A stretch of 64,000 nt of DNA, taken from positions 62,001 through 126,000 of the forward strand of contig JAIXYQ010000009.1 in the NCBI GenBank assembly GCA_027490145.1, in the 5' to 3' direction. A program made the position numbers and the translations under genes. The stretch is from Planctomycetaceae bacterium. GTDB taxonomy: Bacteria > Planctomycetota > Phycisphaerae > Phycisphaerales > SM1A02. The notes under the pieces were generated by a model. It searched no databases. It had not been told where the DNA came from and worked only from the letters and a program-made list of their open reading frames with translations. This document shows, piece by piece, positions 1-7,998 of the stretch (positions within the stretch are counted from its first letter, which is position 1; every line of letters begins with the position of its first letter).

Positions 1-350
1 CGGCGCCCGTGGCTGCGGCTCCCGCTCCGGCACCCGCTCCGGTGGCCGCGCCTGCGGCAGCTCCTGTGGCGGCGCCTGCGTCTGCACCGGCAGCTGACGA
101 TGATGCCGGCTGCATCGCGGTCGAGAGCCCGATGGTGGGCACGTTCTACGCCACGCCCGGTCCCGACAAGCCGCCCTTCGCGCAGGTCGGCACGCAGGTC
201 GGTCCTGAATCGATCGTCTGCCTCGTCGAGGCCATGAAGATCTTCAACGAAATCAAGGCGGAGAAGTCCGGCACCATCCACAAGATCCTGGTCAAGAGCG
301 GCCAGCCGGTCGAGTTCGGCCAGAAGCTGTTCCTGATCAAGCCGTCCTGA
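1..350 (+). CDS. accB: biotin carboxyl carrier protein of acetyl-CoA carboxylase (3' part)
   Basis: The reading frame is already open at base 1, so the N-terminus lies outside the window. An Ala/Pro-rich linker runs to about base 95 and is followed by a biotinyl domain. The motif EAMKIFNEI carries the acceptor lysine (codon 237-239), which biotin ligase modifies; biotin then shuttles carboxyl groups between AccC and the carboxyltransferase. The usual ESPMVGTFY start of the lipoyl-like fold is present. The stop is 19 bases before accC, the classical accB-accC pair in one operon. The identification is secure; only the start is missing. Confidence 0.95.
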   Translation, partial: APVAAAPAPAPAPVAAPAAAPVAAPASAPAADDDAGCIAVESPMVGTFYATPGPDKPPFAQVGTQVGPESIVCLVEAMKIFNEIKAEKSGTIHKILVKSGQPVEFGQKLFLIKPS

Positions 351-369
351 ACGGACGGAACCACCCACC

Positions 370-1716
370 ATGTTCAAACGAATCCTCATCGCCAACCGCG
401 GCGAGATCGCGCTGCGGATCATCCGCGCCTGCCGTGAGCTCGGGGTCGAGACCGTCTGCGTGCACAGCCAGGCCGATGCCGGCGGCACCTGGCTCGAACA
501 GGCGGATCGCACCGTCTGCATCGGGCCCGGTCCGTCCAAGGACAGCTACCTGCGCATCGACCGCATCATCGCGGCGGCTGAACTGACGCATGCCGATGCG
601 ATCCATCCGGGCTACGGCTTCCTGAGCGAGAACAGCCACTTCGCCGAGGTCGTGCGCGATTCCGGGTTCACCTTCATCGGGCCGAGCCCGGAAGCCATGA
701 ACCTGTTGGGTGACAAGGTCAACTGCAAGAGGATGGCCAAGCAGAGCGGCACGCCGATCTTCCCCGGCACCGACGGCGGCATCGAGGATCTCGAGGAGGC
801 CGTCAAGGTCGCTGCGGAGATCGGCTACCCGGTCATCGTGAAGGCCGCCGGTGGCGGCGGCGGCCGCGGCATGCGCATCGCCCGTGACGAGGCCGAGCTC
901 CGTGCGGGCGTGGACAGCGCTCGGCAGGAAGCGGCAGCGGCCTTCGGCAACCCGATGGTGTATGTCGAGAAGTACCTCGAGCAGGCCCGCCACTTCGAGG
1001 TGCAGACGATCGGCGACAACCATGGCAACTCGATCCATCTGTACGAGCGCGACTGCAGCAGCCAGCGCCGCCATCAGAAGCTGATCGAGGAGGCGCCGGC
1101 GCCCGGCGTCGATCCGGCCAAGCGCGACCGCGTCTGCGAAAGTGCGGCCGCGCTGATCCGCAACGCAAAGTACTGCGGCGCCGCGACGGTCGAGTTCCTG
1201 ATGGACAAGGACCAGAACTTCTACATGCTCGAGGTGAACACCCGCGTGCAGGTGGAGCACCCGATCAGCGAGGCCATCACCGGTGTCGACATCGTCCAGA
1301 CCGGCATCCGCGTGGCTGCGGGCGAGAAGCTGCCCTACACGCAGAAGGACATCCGCATCAACGGACACGCGATCGAGTTCCGGATCAACGCCGAGGACCC
1401 CGACCGCAACTTCATGCCGCAGGCGGGGCTGGTCGAGACCTGGGCCCCTCCGGGCGGTCCCGGCATCCGGATGGACAGCCATGTGCGCGGTGGCTATCGC
1501 GTGCCACCCAACTACGACAGCATGGTCGGCAAGCTCATCGTGCATGCGCCGGACCGGGCGACCTGCATCCAGCGTTCGCTCGGTGCGCTCAGGGAGTTCA
1601 AGGTCGGTCCGATCAAGACGACCATCCCGCTGCACATGCGGCTCTTGCACGAACCGCAGTTCGTGAACGCGACCCACGACATCAAGTACGTCGAGCGGCT
1701 GCTCGCCGTGAAGTGA
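370..1716 (+). CDS. accC: biotin carboxylase subunit of acetyl-CoA carboxylase
   Basis: This 448-residue protein has the family length and starts MFKRILIANRGEIALRI, the hallmark N-terminus of biotin carboxylases. The ATP-grasp glycine-rich loop KAAGGGGGRGMR lies at about residues 158-169, and the catalytic segment EVNTRVQVEHPISE at about 289-302. It uses ATP and bicarbonate to carboxylate biotin on AccB, the first step of malonyl-CoA synthesis. It follows accB by 19 bases and is clearly co-transcribed with it. The carboxyltransferase beta subunit accD lies far away in the window (46088); accA is not seen here. Confidence 0.97.
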   Translation: MFKRILIANRGEIALRIIRACRELGVETVCVHSQADAGGTWLEQADRTVCIGPGPSKDSYLRIDRIIAAAELTHADAIHPGYGFLSENSHFAEVVRDSGFTFIGPSPEAMNLLGDKVNCKRMAKQSGTPIFPGTDGGIEDLEEAVKVAAEIGYPVIVKAAGGGGGRGMRIARDEAELRAGVDSARQEAAAAFGNPMVYVEKYLEQARHFEVQTIGDNHGNSIHLYERDCSSQRRHQKLIEEAPAPGVDPAKRDRVCESAAALIRNAKYCGAATVEFLMDKDQNFYMLEVNTRVQVEHPISEAITGVDIVQTGIRVAAGEKLPYTQKDIRINGHAIEFRINAEDPDRNFMPQAGLVETWAPPGGPGIRMDSHVRGGYRVPPNYDSMVGKLIVHAPDRATCIQRSLGALREFKVGPIKTTIPLHMRLLHEPQFVNATHDIKYVERLLAVK

Positions 1717-1803
1717 TCGGTCGGGCCATCCCTGCCGCGTACGGCATCGAACCCGGCGGCACGTTGGGCCGTCGTTGGATTCCGTTGGATGCCGGCCTCG
1801 TGC

Positions 1804-1809
1804 TAGCCT
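1804..1809 (+). promoter_or_regulatory. TANNNT -10-like box for the class III aminotransferase
   Basis: TAGCCT lies 7 bases before the ATG at 1817. It matches the spacing seen at many genes of this window and suggests a transcript with almost no leader. Confidence 0.4.
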
Positions 1810-1816
1810 GCCGAGG

Positions 1817-3214
1817 ATGGAGTTTGACCTGCAGGCACTGCTCGCCCGGGAACGGGGCCAGGGCACCAGCCAGTTCGCCGAACACGTGAACCCCCGGTTC
1901 GCGACCGTCCTGCGCACGATCGGCTTCGACCGGGAGTACGTGCGGGCCGAGGGTGCCCACCTCTGGGATGCCAAGGGCAATCGGTACCTTGACTTCCTCG
2001 CTGGATACGCCGTCTGCAACCTTGGCCGGAATCACCCGACGGTTGTCCGGGCGCTGCAGGATTCCCTGGCGCTCGAGCTGCCGTCGATGGTGCAGTTCGA
2101 GGTTCCGACGCTGGCCGCCGTGCTCGCGCGCGAACTCAAGGCCCGCGTCGGTCGTGGCCTGGACCACGTGTTCTTCACCAACTCGGGCACCGAGGGCATC
2201 GAGGCCGCGATCAAGTTCGCCAAGTGCGCGACCGGTCGCCCGGGTCTGCTCTACGCCCGCAAGGCCTTCCACGGGCTGTCGAGCGGTTCGGTGTCGTTGA
2301 ACGGCTGCGAGAGCTTCCGCGCCGGTTTCGCACCGTTCCTGCCGGGCTGCCGCATGGTCGAGTTCAACGACCTGGCGTCGCTCGAGGCCGAGCTCGCGCT
2401 CGGTGACGTCGCAGCGTTCGTGATCGAGCCCATCCAGGGCAAGGGGGTGAACATCCATTCGCAGGGCTACCTTGCGGAAGCCGGTCGGCTGTGCCGCAAG
2501 CACGGCACGCTGCTCGTGTGCGACGAGGTGCAGACGGGAGTGGGCCGTACAGGCACGTTCCTGGCGATCGACCAGGAGCAGGGGGTCGAGCCCGACATGG
2601 TCGTCATGTCCAAGGCGCTTTCGGGTGGTCAGGTGCCCGTCGGCGCCGTGCTCGTGCGCAGCGGTGTCTGGAAGGCCACGTTCTCCAGCCTCGATCGCGC
2701 GATCGTGCATTCGTCCACCTTCCACATGGGCACGCTGGCGATGGTCGCGGGCTTGAGCGTGCTGCACGCCTACGACTCCTGTGACGCAGCGGGCAACGCG
2801 CGCCGCATGGGCGCCAGGCTCGTGGAGGGCCTGACGGCGATGCAGCCGCGGTTCGAGATGCTGAAGGCGGTCCGTGGGCGAGGCCTGATGATCGGCATCG
2901 AGTTCGGCCAGCCGAAGTCGCTTGCGCTTCGCGCGTCATGGGCGGCCACGCACGCGATGGACCGGAATCTCTTCGCGCAGAGCGCGATCGTGCCGCTGAT
3001 GGAGGATCACCGCATCATCTGCCAGGTGGCGGGCCACAACCTCGACGTGGTCAAGCTGATCCCGCCGCTGGTCATCGATGAGCAGGACGTTCGGTGGTTC
3101 CTCGGGGCCTTCGAAGAGGTGCTGCACTCCATGCACCGTCCGCTCGCCACGGCGGGTTTGCTGGCACGCCTGGGTCGGAACACCTTGCGCAACGTGGTCG
3201 GTTCGGCGGACTGA
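1817..3214 (+). CDS. class III PLP-dependent aminotransferase
   Basis: This 465-residue protein belongs to the ornithine/acetylornithine/GABA aminotransferase superfamily. Visible features are the PLP phosphate-binding NSGTEGIEAAIKFAK, the CDEVQTGVGRTG motif around the PLP-contacting aspartate, and the Schiff-base lysine in VVMSKALSGGQ at residue 266. I chose ATG 1817 over an in-frame upstream start because conserved sequence begins there and a -10-like box sits 7 bases before it. The C-terminal 35 residues, ending LLARLGRNTL, extend beyond the core fold. The amino donor cannot be read from sequence and the neighbours do not define a pathway. Confidence 0.85.
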   Translation: MEFDLQALLARERGQGTSQFAEHVNPRFATVLRTIGFDREYVRAEGAHLWDAKGNRYLDFLAGYAVCNLGRNHPTVVRALQDSLALELPSMVQFEVPTLAAVLARELKARVGRGLDHVFFTNSGTEGIEAAIKFAKCATGRPGLLYARKAFHGLSSGSVSLNGCESFRAGFAPFLPGCRMVEFNDLASLEAELALGDVAAFVIEPIQGKGVNIHSQGYLAEAGRLCRKHGTLLVCDEVQTGVGRTGTFLAIDQEQGVEPDMVVMSKALSGGQVPVGAVLVRSGVWKATFSSLDRAIVHSSTFHMGTLAMVAGLSVLHAYDSCDAAGNARRMGARLVEGLTAMQPRFEMLKAVRGRGLMIGIEFGQPKSLALRASWAATHAMDRNLFAQSAIVPLMEDHRIICQVAGHNLDVVKLIPPLVIDEQDVRWFLGAFEEVLHSMHRPLATAGLLARLGRNTLRNVVGSAD

Positions 3215-3223
3215 ACGCGACCG

Positions 3224-3460
3224 TCACCTCGGAAGCCGCATCAGCAGCACGTGCTCCCGCGGCGCCCGCAGGCCGCCTTCGAAGACGGCCCATGTCTCAT
3301 TGCGGATCGACGCGCCGCAGACGGTGCCGACGGGGCCGTCCCACGCGGACCATTCCACAGCGCCGGTCATCGCAGCGGCGAGTACCAGGCGGTCGTTGCG
3401 GGGCCCCTCGCCGAGCAGGTACGAGCCGCCCGCAATGTCGAGCCAGAGGGGCAGCGCCAT
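3224..3460 (-). pseudogene. possible 3' remnant of an unknown minus-strand gene
   Basis: A 78-codon minus-strand frame reads like genuine protein (for example AVEWSAWDGPVGTVCGAS and NETWAVFEGGLRAPREHV) and stops 10 bases after the convergent aminotransferase. Upstream the frame meets a stop at 3470-3472, there is no ribosome-binding site before the ATG at 3460, and a second truncated frame begins on the other strand within about 15 bases. I infer that this is the C-terminal end of a larger protein whose 5' part was deleted. It could instead be a small intact gene. No family was recognised. Confidence 0.4.
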
Positions 3461-3474
3461 CGACGTGCATCATC

Positions 3475-3939
3475 GTGAAGGACGTGGTGCACTCGCTGGC
3501 CGAGGCGGGAACCGCGACCCTCGATGGGACGCGCTGGGCGATCAACGCCGCCCTACGCCAGGGTGACTCGAACGACGATGGCAGGGTCGACATCCTCGAC
3601 TTCGCGGCGTTCGTCGCCGTGCGGGGGACGGTCGTGGATGCATCGGCCGCGTCGAACTTCAACGCGGACACCAGCGTGACCAACGCCGATCTTGCGTTCA
3701 TCAGCCTGCACTTCTTCCAGGTCAGCGAGACCTGCGGCAGCCTCTGGTCGGATCCGCCGCTCGAGCGCGTCAAGGTGAAGGACCTTCGCAGGGCAGGCCT
3801 CGGTCACCTGGCGATCGGCGACCTCAACGGCGACGGCTGGGTCGACCAGCAGGACGTCGTGCACTACATGCAATTCGGCGCCCCGGGCCCCGTGGTGCAG
3901 GACCTCGAGCGGGCGGTGGTCACGGCCCCGCCAGGATGA
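3475..3939 (+). pseudogene. C-terminal dockerin-like module of a large exoprotein, 5'-truncated
   Basis: About 154 codons resemble the C-terminus of the large extracellular proteins of Phycisphaerae. There are calcium-loop-like repeats, GDSNDDGRVDILDFAAFV, then FNADTSVTNADLAFISLHFF, and finally GDLNGDGWVDQQDVVHYM, linked by the typical LERVKVKDLRRAGLGHLA segment. Such modules normally follow hundreds to thousands of residues of repeats and a signal peptide, none of which is present here. The first possible in-frame start is GTG 3475; further upstream the frame is only the shadow of the opposite-strand remnant. Without a signal peptide the product would not be exported, so I call a remnant. 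An assembly join is the alternative. Confidence 0.55.
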
Positions 3940-4096
3940 AGCGGCCGCGGTCGGGTGTCGATGACCAGACGGCCACGGCTGCCTCGCTCAATTCAATCGG
4001 TGGGAGCGTGTACCCGCGCCGTCGGCCACGCAAAGGCGGTACAGGGTCGGTGGTACACACTTTCGCGAGGAAGCCCCTCGATGCGAGCACATCGGT

Positions 4097-4121
4097 TAGG
4101 AACGCATCGCTTGCGTTCCTA
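4097..4121. repeat. perfect 10-bp inverted repeat downstream of tRNA-Gly
   Basis: TAGGAACGCA and TGCGTTCCTA flank a 5-base loop. The repeat lies 16 bases beyond the 3' end of the minus-strand tRNA-Gly, so it may end or process that transcript, although no T-run follows. The surrounding 200 bases (3940-4136) hold no convincing gene. Confidence 0.6.
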
Positions 4122-4136
4122 GGCATTTAGGTTGAA

Positions 4137-4208
4137 AGCGGGCGACGAGATTCGAACTCGCGACATTCGGCATGGAAGGCCGACGCTCTACCGCTGAGCT
4201 ACGCCCGC
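4137..4208 (-). tRNA. tRNA-Gly (UCC)
   Basis: The complement folds as a 72-nt cloverleaf: acceptor GCGGGCG/CGCCCGC, D arm GCUC-AGCGGUA-GAGC, anticodon loop CUUCCAU and a T arm with GUUCGAAU. The anticodon UCC reads glycine GGA/GGG codons. The discriminator base is U. CCA is not encoded and must be added after transcription. Confidence 0.93.
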
Positions 4209-4297
4209 ATTCGCCTGCTCGGGGGAACAGGCGCAACGATGATAGCGTCTCCCGGTCAATCGTCGCCGCTTCGCCCATCGTGCAACCCTCGAAACCC

Positions 4298-4468
4298 ATG
4301 AGCCTCCTCCGTGTCATCGTCTGCATCGTGCTGCCGCCCGCGGCGGTCCTCGACAAGGGGTGCGGCCCGATCGTGCTCACGACGGTCCTCACGCTGGTGG
4401 GATGGGTCCCCGGCATCATCGCAGCCATCATCTTCTGCACGCGATCGACGCAGGCACCTGCACGCTGA
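4298..4468 (+). CDS. YqaE/Pmp3-family small membrane protein
   Basis: This 56-residue protein consists of two hydrophobic segments around the signature LPPAAVLDKGCG, typical of the Pmp3/YqaE proteolipids. Members are tiny inner-membrane proteins linked to salt and membrane-potential stress in other organisms. The ATG at 4298 gives the normal family length; longer in-frame starts would run through the tRNA-Gly gene and are rejected. It is a single gene, convergent with the rhodanese gene. Confidence 0.75.
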   Translation: MSLLRVIVCIVLPPAAVLDKGCGPIVLTTVLTLVGWVPGIIAAIIFCTRSTQAPAR

Positions 4469-4485
4469 GTCCGACCCAACCCGCG

Positions 4486-4863
4486 TCAGTACACCGGCAC
4501 GCTCGGGTCGATGTCGAGGCTCCACAGGTGGATGCCGCCGGCCATGCTGTGGACGTTGGTGAAGCCCTCGCGTCGCAGCGCCGCGGTGAACTGCAGGCTC
4601 CGAGCCCCATGGTGGCACAGCACGACGATGCGGTCATCCTCGTGCTGGCGGAGGGACGCCAGCCGTGCGCCGAACTCCTGCAGCGGCACGAGCAGCGCAC
4701 CCTCGATGCGTGCGGTCGCGTGCTCGTGCGGCGTGCGGCAATCGACCAGGATCAACGGCTCGCCCTCCGAACGGGCATCGCGCACCTCGCGAGGCGTGAC
4801 TTCCCACGCCGGTTGGAACGGATAGCCATCCGGCAGACCGCGGTCGTCGAGTTCACCCGCCAT
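4486..4863 (-). CDS. single-domain rhodanese-like protein
   Basis: This 125-residue protein carries one rhodanese domain. It includes the DCRTPHEHATARIEGALLVP segment and the active-site loop CHHGARS with the persulfide cysteine at residue 83. Proteins of this type carry sulfane sulfur or act as thiol sensors; the substrate is not evident. It overlaps the end of recX by 11 bases and is the last gene of a TPR-recX-rhodanese operon. The ATG at 4863 was chosen because upstream residues in this frame are Arg-rich shadow of recX. Confidence 0.85.
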   Translation of the reverse strand: MAGELDDRGLPDGYPFQPAWEVTPREVRDARSEGEPLILVDCRTPHEHATARIEGALLVPLQEFGARLASLRQHEDDRIVVLCHHGARSLQFTAALRREGFTNVHSMAGGIHLWSLDIDPSVPVY

Positions 4864-5560
4864 CGTGTTCCTCGTGGCGCACCGCCAGCTCCTCCAGCAG
4901 TTCGGGCGCGAAGCCGCGGCGCGACAGGGCGGCCAGGGCCGCACGGAGCGACTTCCCGCCCTTGAGCGCGTTGGCCAGCGCTTCCTCGGCGCTGCGACGC
5001 TCGGTCGCGCTCGACATGCCTCGGGTGACGCACTGCTCCGCCACCTCGGCATCGATGCCCGCGGCCGTGAGCTTCGCGACCATCCAGGCCGCGCTCCGCG
5101 GCTTGCGCGCGGTCGTCGTGCGTTCCCACTGCGCCACGCGTGCCGCCGCGCATTGCGCATCGTCGATCCAGCCGTCGCGCTCGAGGGCATCGAGCGCACC
5201 CGCCACGCAGGCGACCGGGTACTTCAGCTTGCGCAAGCCGCGCTGGAGTTCGTCGCGCGTGTGCGCGCGGCGCGCCATCATGCGCAGCGCAGCCTCGCGT
5301 GCCCGGCCGTGCTGGACCAACCCCGTCACGCGAGCCTTCAGCTGCGCACTCCAGCGCGTCTTCGGACCAAGGCGGAGCGAACGAACCTCGTCGTGGCTGA
5401 GGATGGCGACGGTGCGGCCGGCGACCACGAGGGCCACCATGTTCGGGTTGCGCTCAAGGACCTTCGTGGTGACGAGTGCCGCTGCCGCGCCCACTGACCG
5501 TGGGGTGCCAGCGGCGCGCCGAGGGGATCGCTTCATCCGCAGGGTGGTCGTGCTCGTCAT
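4853..5560 (-). CDS. recX: RecX-family regulatory protein
   Basis: This 235-residue protein shows RecX three-helix repeats, including ARTHRDEL-like helices at AHTRDELQRGLRKLKYP and the block LERDGWIDDAQCAAARVAQW. RecX normally binds RecA filaments and limits recombination and SOS activity. The N-terminal 60 residues (a VLERNPNMVALVVAGR... section) lie before the repeats, as in longer RecX forms. Here recX is not beside recA. Its ATG overlaps the stop of the TPR gene (ATGA), which indicates translational coupling. Confidence 0.8.
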   Translation of the reverse strand: MTSTTTLRMKRSPRRAAGTPRSVGAAAALVTTKVLERNPNMVALVVAGRTVAILSHDEVRSLRLGPKTRWSAQLKARVTGLVQHGRAREAALRMMARRAHTRDELQRGLRKLKYPVACVAGALDALERDGWIDDAQCAAARVAQWERTTTARKPRSAAWMVAKLTAAGIDAEVAEQCVTRGMSSATERRSAEEALANALKGGKSLRAALAALSRRGFAPELLEELAVRHEEHDGG

Positions 5561-5874
5561 GCTCCGAGTTCCGTGAGGAGTCCGCTGATTTCCCCGGCGG
5601 CGTGGCCATCACCGCTCGCGCGCGCCCGATCGAGTCCGTGGCGCAGCGTGGCGATGGCATCGTCCAGGCGGCCTGCGGCCTGCAGGACCTTCGCCTTGTG
5701 GAAGAACGCGTAGCAGTAGTCGGCATCGGCCTCGAGCGTGGCGTCGAACCAGTGCAGCGCCTCATCGGTGCGCCCCGCCTTCGCGTGCTCCTGCGCGATG
5801 GCGTAGCGGCAGAAGGCATCTGCAGGATCCTGCTCGTGCATGCGCGTGAGGAGGTCGAGTCGCGTTCCGGTCAT
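5557..5874 (-). CDS. small TPR-repeat protein
   Basis: The 105-residue product holds two to three tetratricopeptide-like helical pairs (for example AFCRYAIAQEHAKAGRTDEA and CYAFFHKAKVLQAAGRLDDA). TPRs mediate protein contacts; no partner is evident. The start at 5874 is supported by a TACGCT box exactly 6 bases upstream, part of the shared divergent promoter. It is first in the operon with recX and the rhodanese gene. Confidence 0.75.
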   Translation of the reverse strand: MTGTRLDLLTRMHEQDPADAFCRYAIAQEHAKAGRTDEALHWFDATLEADADYCYAFFHKAKVLQAAGRLDDAIATLRHGLDRARASGDGHAAGEISGLLTELGA

Positions 5875-5875
5875 T

Positions 5876-5908
5876 CCGGGAGCGTACACCGCTCGGGTAC
5901 GCTCCCGG
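5876..5908. promoter_or_regulatory. divergent promoter formed by a perfect 12-bp inverted repeat
   Basis: CCGGGAGCGTAC and GTACGCTCCCGG are separated by 9 bases. Each arm contains TACGCT read outward, placed 6 bases before ATG 5874 (minus) and ATG 5910 (plus). Both genes are therefore predicted to start transcription at or next to their start codons. The symmetry could also make an operator or cruciform. Confidence 0.6.
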
Positions 5909-5909
5909 C

Positions 5910-7373
5910 ATGGTGCGTCACTGGATCATGCTGGCGGTGCTGTCCTTGGTGGGCTGCGGGGATCCCTACAAGTACGACCGAGAGGACCGGACCGATCGTC
6001 GGCCGCGCGAACTGAAGGTGACCCACACCGTGGGGGGCGTGCATTGGTGCGCCTTGGGCTACGCGGGCGGCTGGTACCAGGGCTTCGGCCACCGCATCCT
6101 GAGCCTGGGAGCCCGGACCGGGGACGTCCTGAGCACACTCGAGCCGGTGCCTGCCGGTTCGGGGGGGGCGGTCCGTTCGTTGGCGGTCTGGCAGGGGGAC
6201 CTGTATGCGGTCGTCGAGCGCACGGCCCTGGTCCGGATCGACGTGCGCGATCCCAAGGACCTGGTGGTCGTCGAGACCAGCACGTCCGCCGCGCTCGGCC
6301 TTGAGCCGGAAGCCGTCGCGGTCATCGATGACCGGCTCTTCGTGAGCGGCATCGGTGGTGTCCTTGAACTCCCTTCGGGCAAGCGGTACCTGACGGGCCT
6401 CGATGCCTCGAGCGAGGTCGTCAAGGTCGGCAGCGAATTGGTGGTGCTCGTGGGCAACGACCTGCGTGCGCTCGACGGCGCCGACATGGGCATCGAGGCG
6501 AGTGCGATCCTGCCGCTGCAGCCGGGCCAGGGGCCCGAAGGCGGCGCGCTGCTCCTGGAGCAGGGGCGCCGCGGCTCGGCCGTCACGCTGATCGATCACG
6601 CCTTCGCCGAAGTCTCGAAGGTCGCGCTCGGCAAGGGCATCCAGACGATCGCGATCGCGGGTGGTCGCGCGTGGGCGTTCACGCCCGATGCCATGTTCAC
6701 CTGGGCGTTCGGGCCCAGCGGCTTGAACGACGAACTCGAGCTCAAGGTCAAGGGTGCGCTGGGCATCGAACTCCTGGGCAAGAATCGATACGGGGTGTTC
6801 GGCGCGTTCGGCCGCTCGCTCTTCCGCCTCGAAACCGATGAGGAAGGCCCCGGCGACACCTTCTACCGAAGCCACCGCGAGCCGGGCAACATCGTCATCG
6901 CATTGAGTGACCAGCGGCGCATCCTCGCAGGCACGCCGACCGACGTGTGGAGCTACAGCGTCGGGGGCGACTGTGAACTCGTGCAACGCACGCTGCAGGT
7001 CGGTGAGATGCCGCGGGATGAACTGACCTTCGATGATGGCGAAGCCCGCATCGAGGGCGAGGACCGTTCAAGCCTGGTGATCGAGATGCCCGGCTCGCGC
7101 CAGGAGTTCACCATGCCGCGCATCGCGACGATGGCCATCGTCGAGACCGACCTGTGGGTGGTGCACCAGGATGGACTCAAGGTCTATCGGCGCAACACCG
7201 CCCCAGCGTTGGGTGTGGCCGAGGTTGCCTCGCTGCGGCTCCCCGGCCCCGTCACGCACGTTTTCCCGCGCCGCGCGGGGCAGGGGGCTTCGTACGTGAG
7301 CGCGCTGGGCGGGATGGGGACGACCGAGTGGAAGCCGATCGGCGAGCTTCCGAGCACCAACGCCGGCAAATAG
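5910..7373 (+). CDS. predicted lipoprotein of unknown function
   Basis: This 487-residue protein starts with a short hydrophobic signal ending LSLVGC, a lipobox with the lipidated cysteine at residue 16. The rest is beta-rich with recurring short strands (for example DLYAVVERTALVRIDVRDPKDLVVVE and DDRLFVSGIGGVLEL), resembling a beta-propeller, though no family was recognised. It is probably anchored to a membrane on the periplasmic side. Its 3' end overlaps the convergent nth by 122 bases. Confidence 0.7.
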   Translation: MVRHWIMLAVLSLVGCGDPYKYDREDRTDRRPRELKVTHTVGGVHWCALGYAGGWYQGFGHRILSLGARTGDVLSTLEPVPAGSGGAVRSLAVWQGDLYAVVERTALVRIDVRDPKDLVVVETSTSAALGLEPEAVAVIDDRLFVSGIGGVLELPSGKRYLTGLDASSEVVKVGSELVVLVGNDLRALDGADMGIEASAILPLQPGQGPEGGALLLEQGRRGSAVTLIDHAFAEVSKVALGKGIQTIAIAGGRAWAFTPDAMFTWAFGPSGLNDELELKVKGALGIELLGKNRYGVFGAFGRSLFRLETDEEGPGDTFYRSHREPGNIVIALSDQRRILAGTPTDVWSYSVGGDCELVQRTLQVGEMPRDELTFDDGEARIEGEDRSSLVIEMPGSRQEFTMPRIATMAIVETDLWVVHQDGLKVYRRNTAPALGVAEVASLRLPGPVTHVFPRRAGQGASYVSALGGMGTTEWKPIGELPSTNAGK

Positions 7374-7998
7374 CGTCCTCTGCACAGCATCCGCCACGCG
7401 CCTTGCATGCCCGCCGGCCGTGGAAGATCAAGAGGTGGCTCACCAGGCACCAGTCCTCCCGCGGGATCAGCACCATCAGGTCGCGCTCGACCTTCACCGG
7501 ATCGTCGTGCCTGGTCAGCCCGAAGCGCTTGGCCAGCCGCCCGACGTGCGTATCGACCACCACGCCTTCGTTGATGGCGAAGCAGTTGCCGAGCACCACG
7601 TTGGCGGTCTTGCGCGCCACGCCCCTCAGTGTCAGGAGGTCCTCCATGGTGCGCGGCACCTCGCCGCCGAATCGATCGCAGATCGTCGTCATCGATTCGT
7701 GCACGGCCCGCGCCTTGTTGCGCCAGAAGTTCAGGCTCCGCACGAAGGGCTCGATCTCGCCCGGGCTCGCCTGCGCGTAGTCGCGTGGCAGGGGAAAGCG
7801 CTTGAAGAGCGCCGGCGTGGCCTTGTTCACGCCGACATCGGTCGATTGCGCAGAGAGGATCGTCGCCACGAGCAGTTCATGCGGACGGGTCCAGGTGAGC
7901 TCGCACGCGGCGTCGGGATGGCGCTCCTTGAGTGCGGCGAGCACCTCCAGCGCGCGGGCGCGCTTGGCCGGACCGGGTTGAGGCAGCGGCTGCGTCAC
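7252..7998 (-). CDS. nth: endonuclease III-like DNA glycosylase with atypical C-terminus
   Basis: This 248-residue protein matches endonuclease III through the helix-hairpin-helix LLTLRGVARKTANVVL with its catalytic lysine and the following VVVDTHVGRLAKRFG with the catalytic aspartate. It removes oxidised pyrimidines in base-excision repair. The Fe-S loop is abnormal: after HGRRA the cysteines fall at spacings x6, x5 and x3 (or x5, x0, x5), not the usual C-x6-C-x2-C-x5-C. The last 40 residues are Arg/Ser-rich and lie antisense to the end of the lipoprotein gene, suggesting that the original 3' end was lost. The GTG at 7998 overlaps the upstream stop (GTGA). Confidence 0.8.
   Translation of the reverse strand: MTQPLPQPGPAKRARALEVLAALKERHPDAACELTWTRPHELLVATILSAQSTDVGVNKATPALFKRFPLPRDYAQASPGEIEPFVRSLNFWRNKARAVHESMTTICDRFGGEVPRTMEDLLTLRGVARKTANVVLGNCFAINEGVVVDTHVGRLAKRFGLTRHDDPVKVERDLMVLIPREDWCLVSHLLIFHGRRACKARGGCCAEDAICRRWCSEARRSASTRSSPSRPARSRTKPPAPRGAGKRA

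Noticed and set aside
337..2019. Minus-strand open frame across accC
   Set aside because: It is an antisense shadow of accC with no recognisable protein sequence.
3094..3474. Upstream extension of the dockerin-like frame to base 3094
   Set aside because: The residues are Arg/Pro-rich shadow of the aminotransferase and the minus-strand remnant, unlike the protein after 3475.
3936..4130. Short open frames in both directions between the dockerin remnant and tRNA-Gly
   Set aside because: They have no ribosome-binding site, no motif and no coding-like composition; the region is treated as non-coding.
4172..4297. Longer N-terminus for the YqaE-like protein
   Set aside because: It would start inside the tRNA-Gly gene and exceed the family length.
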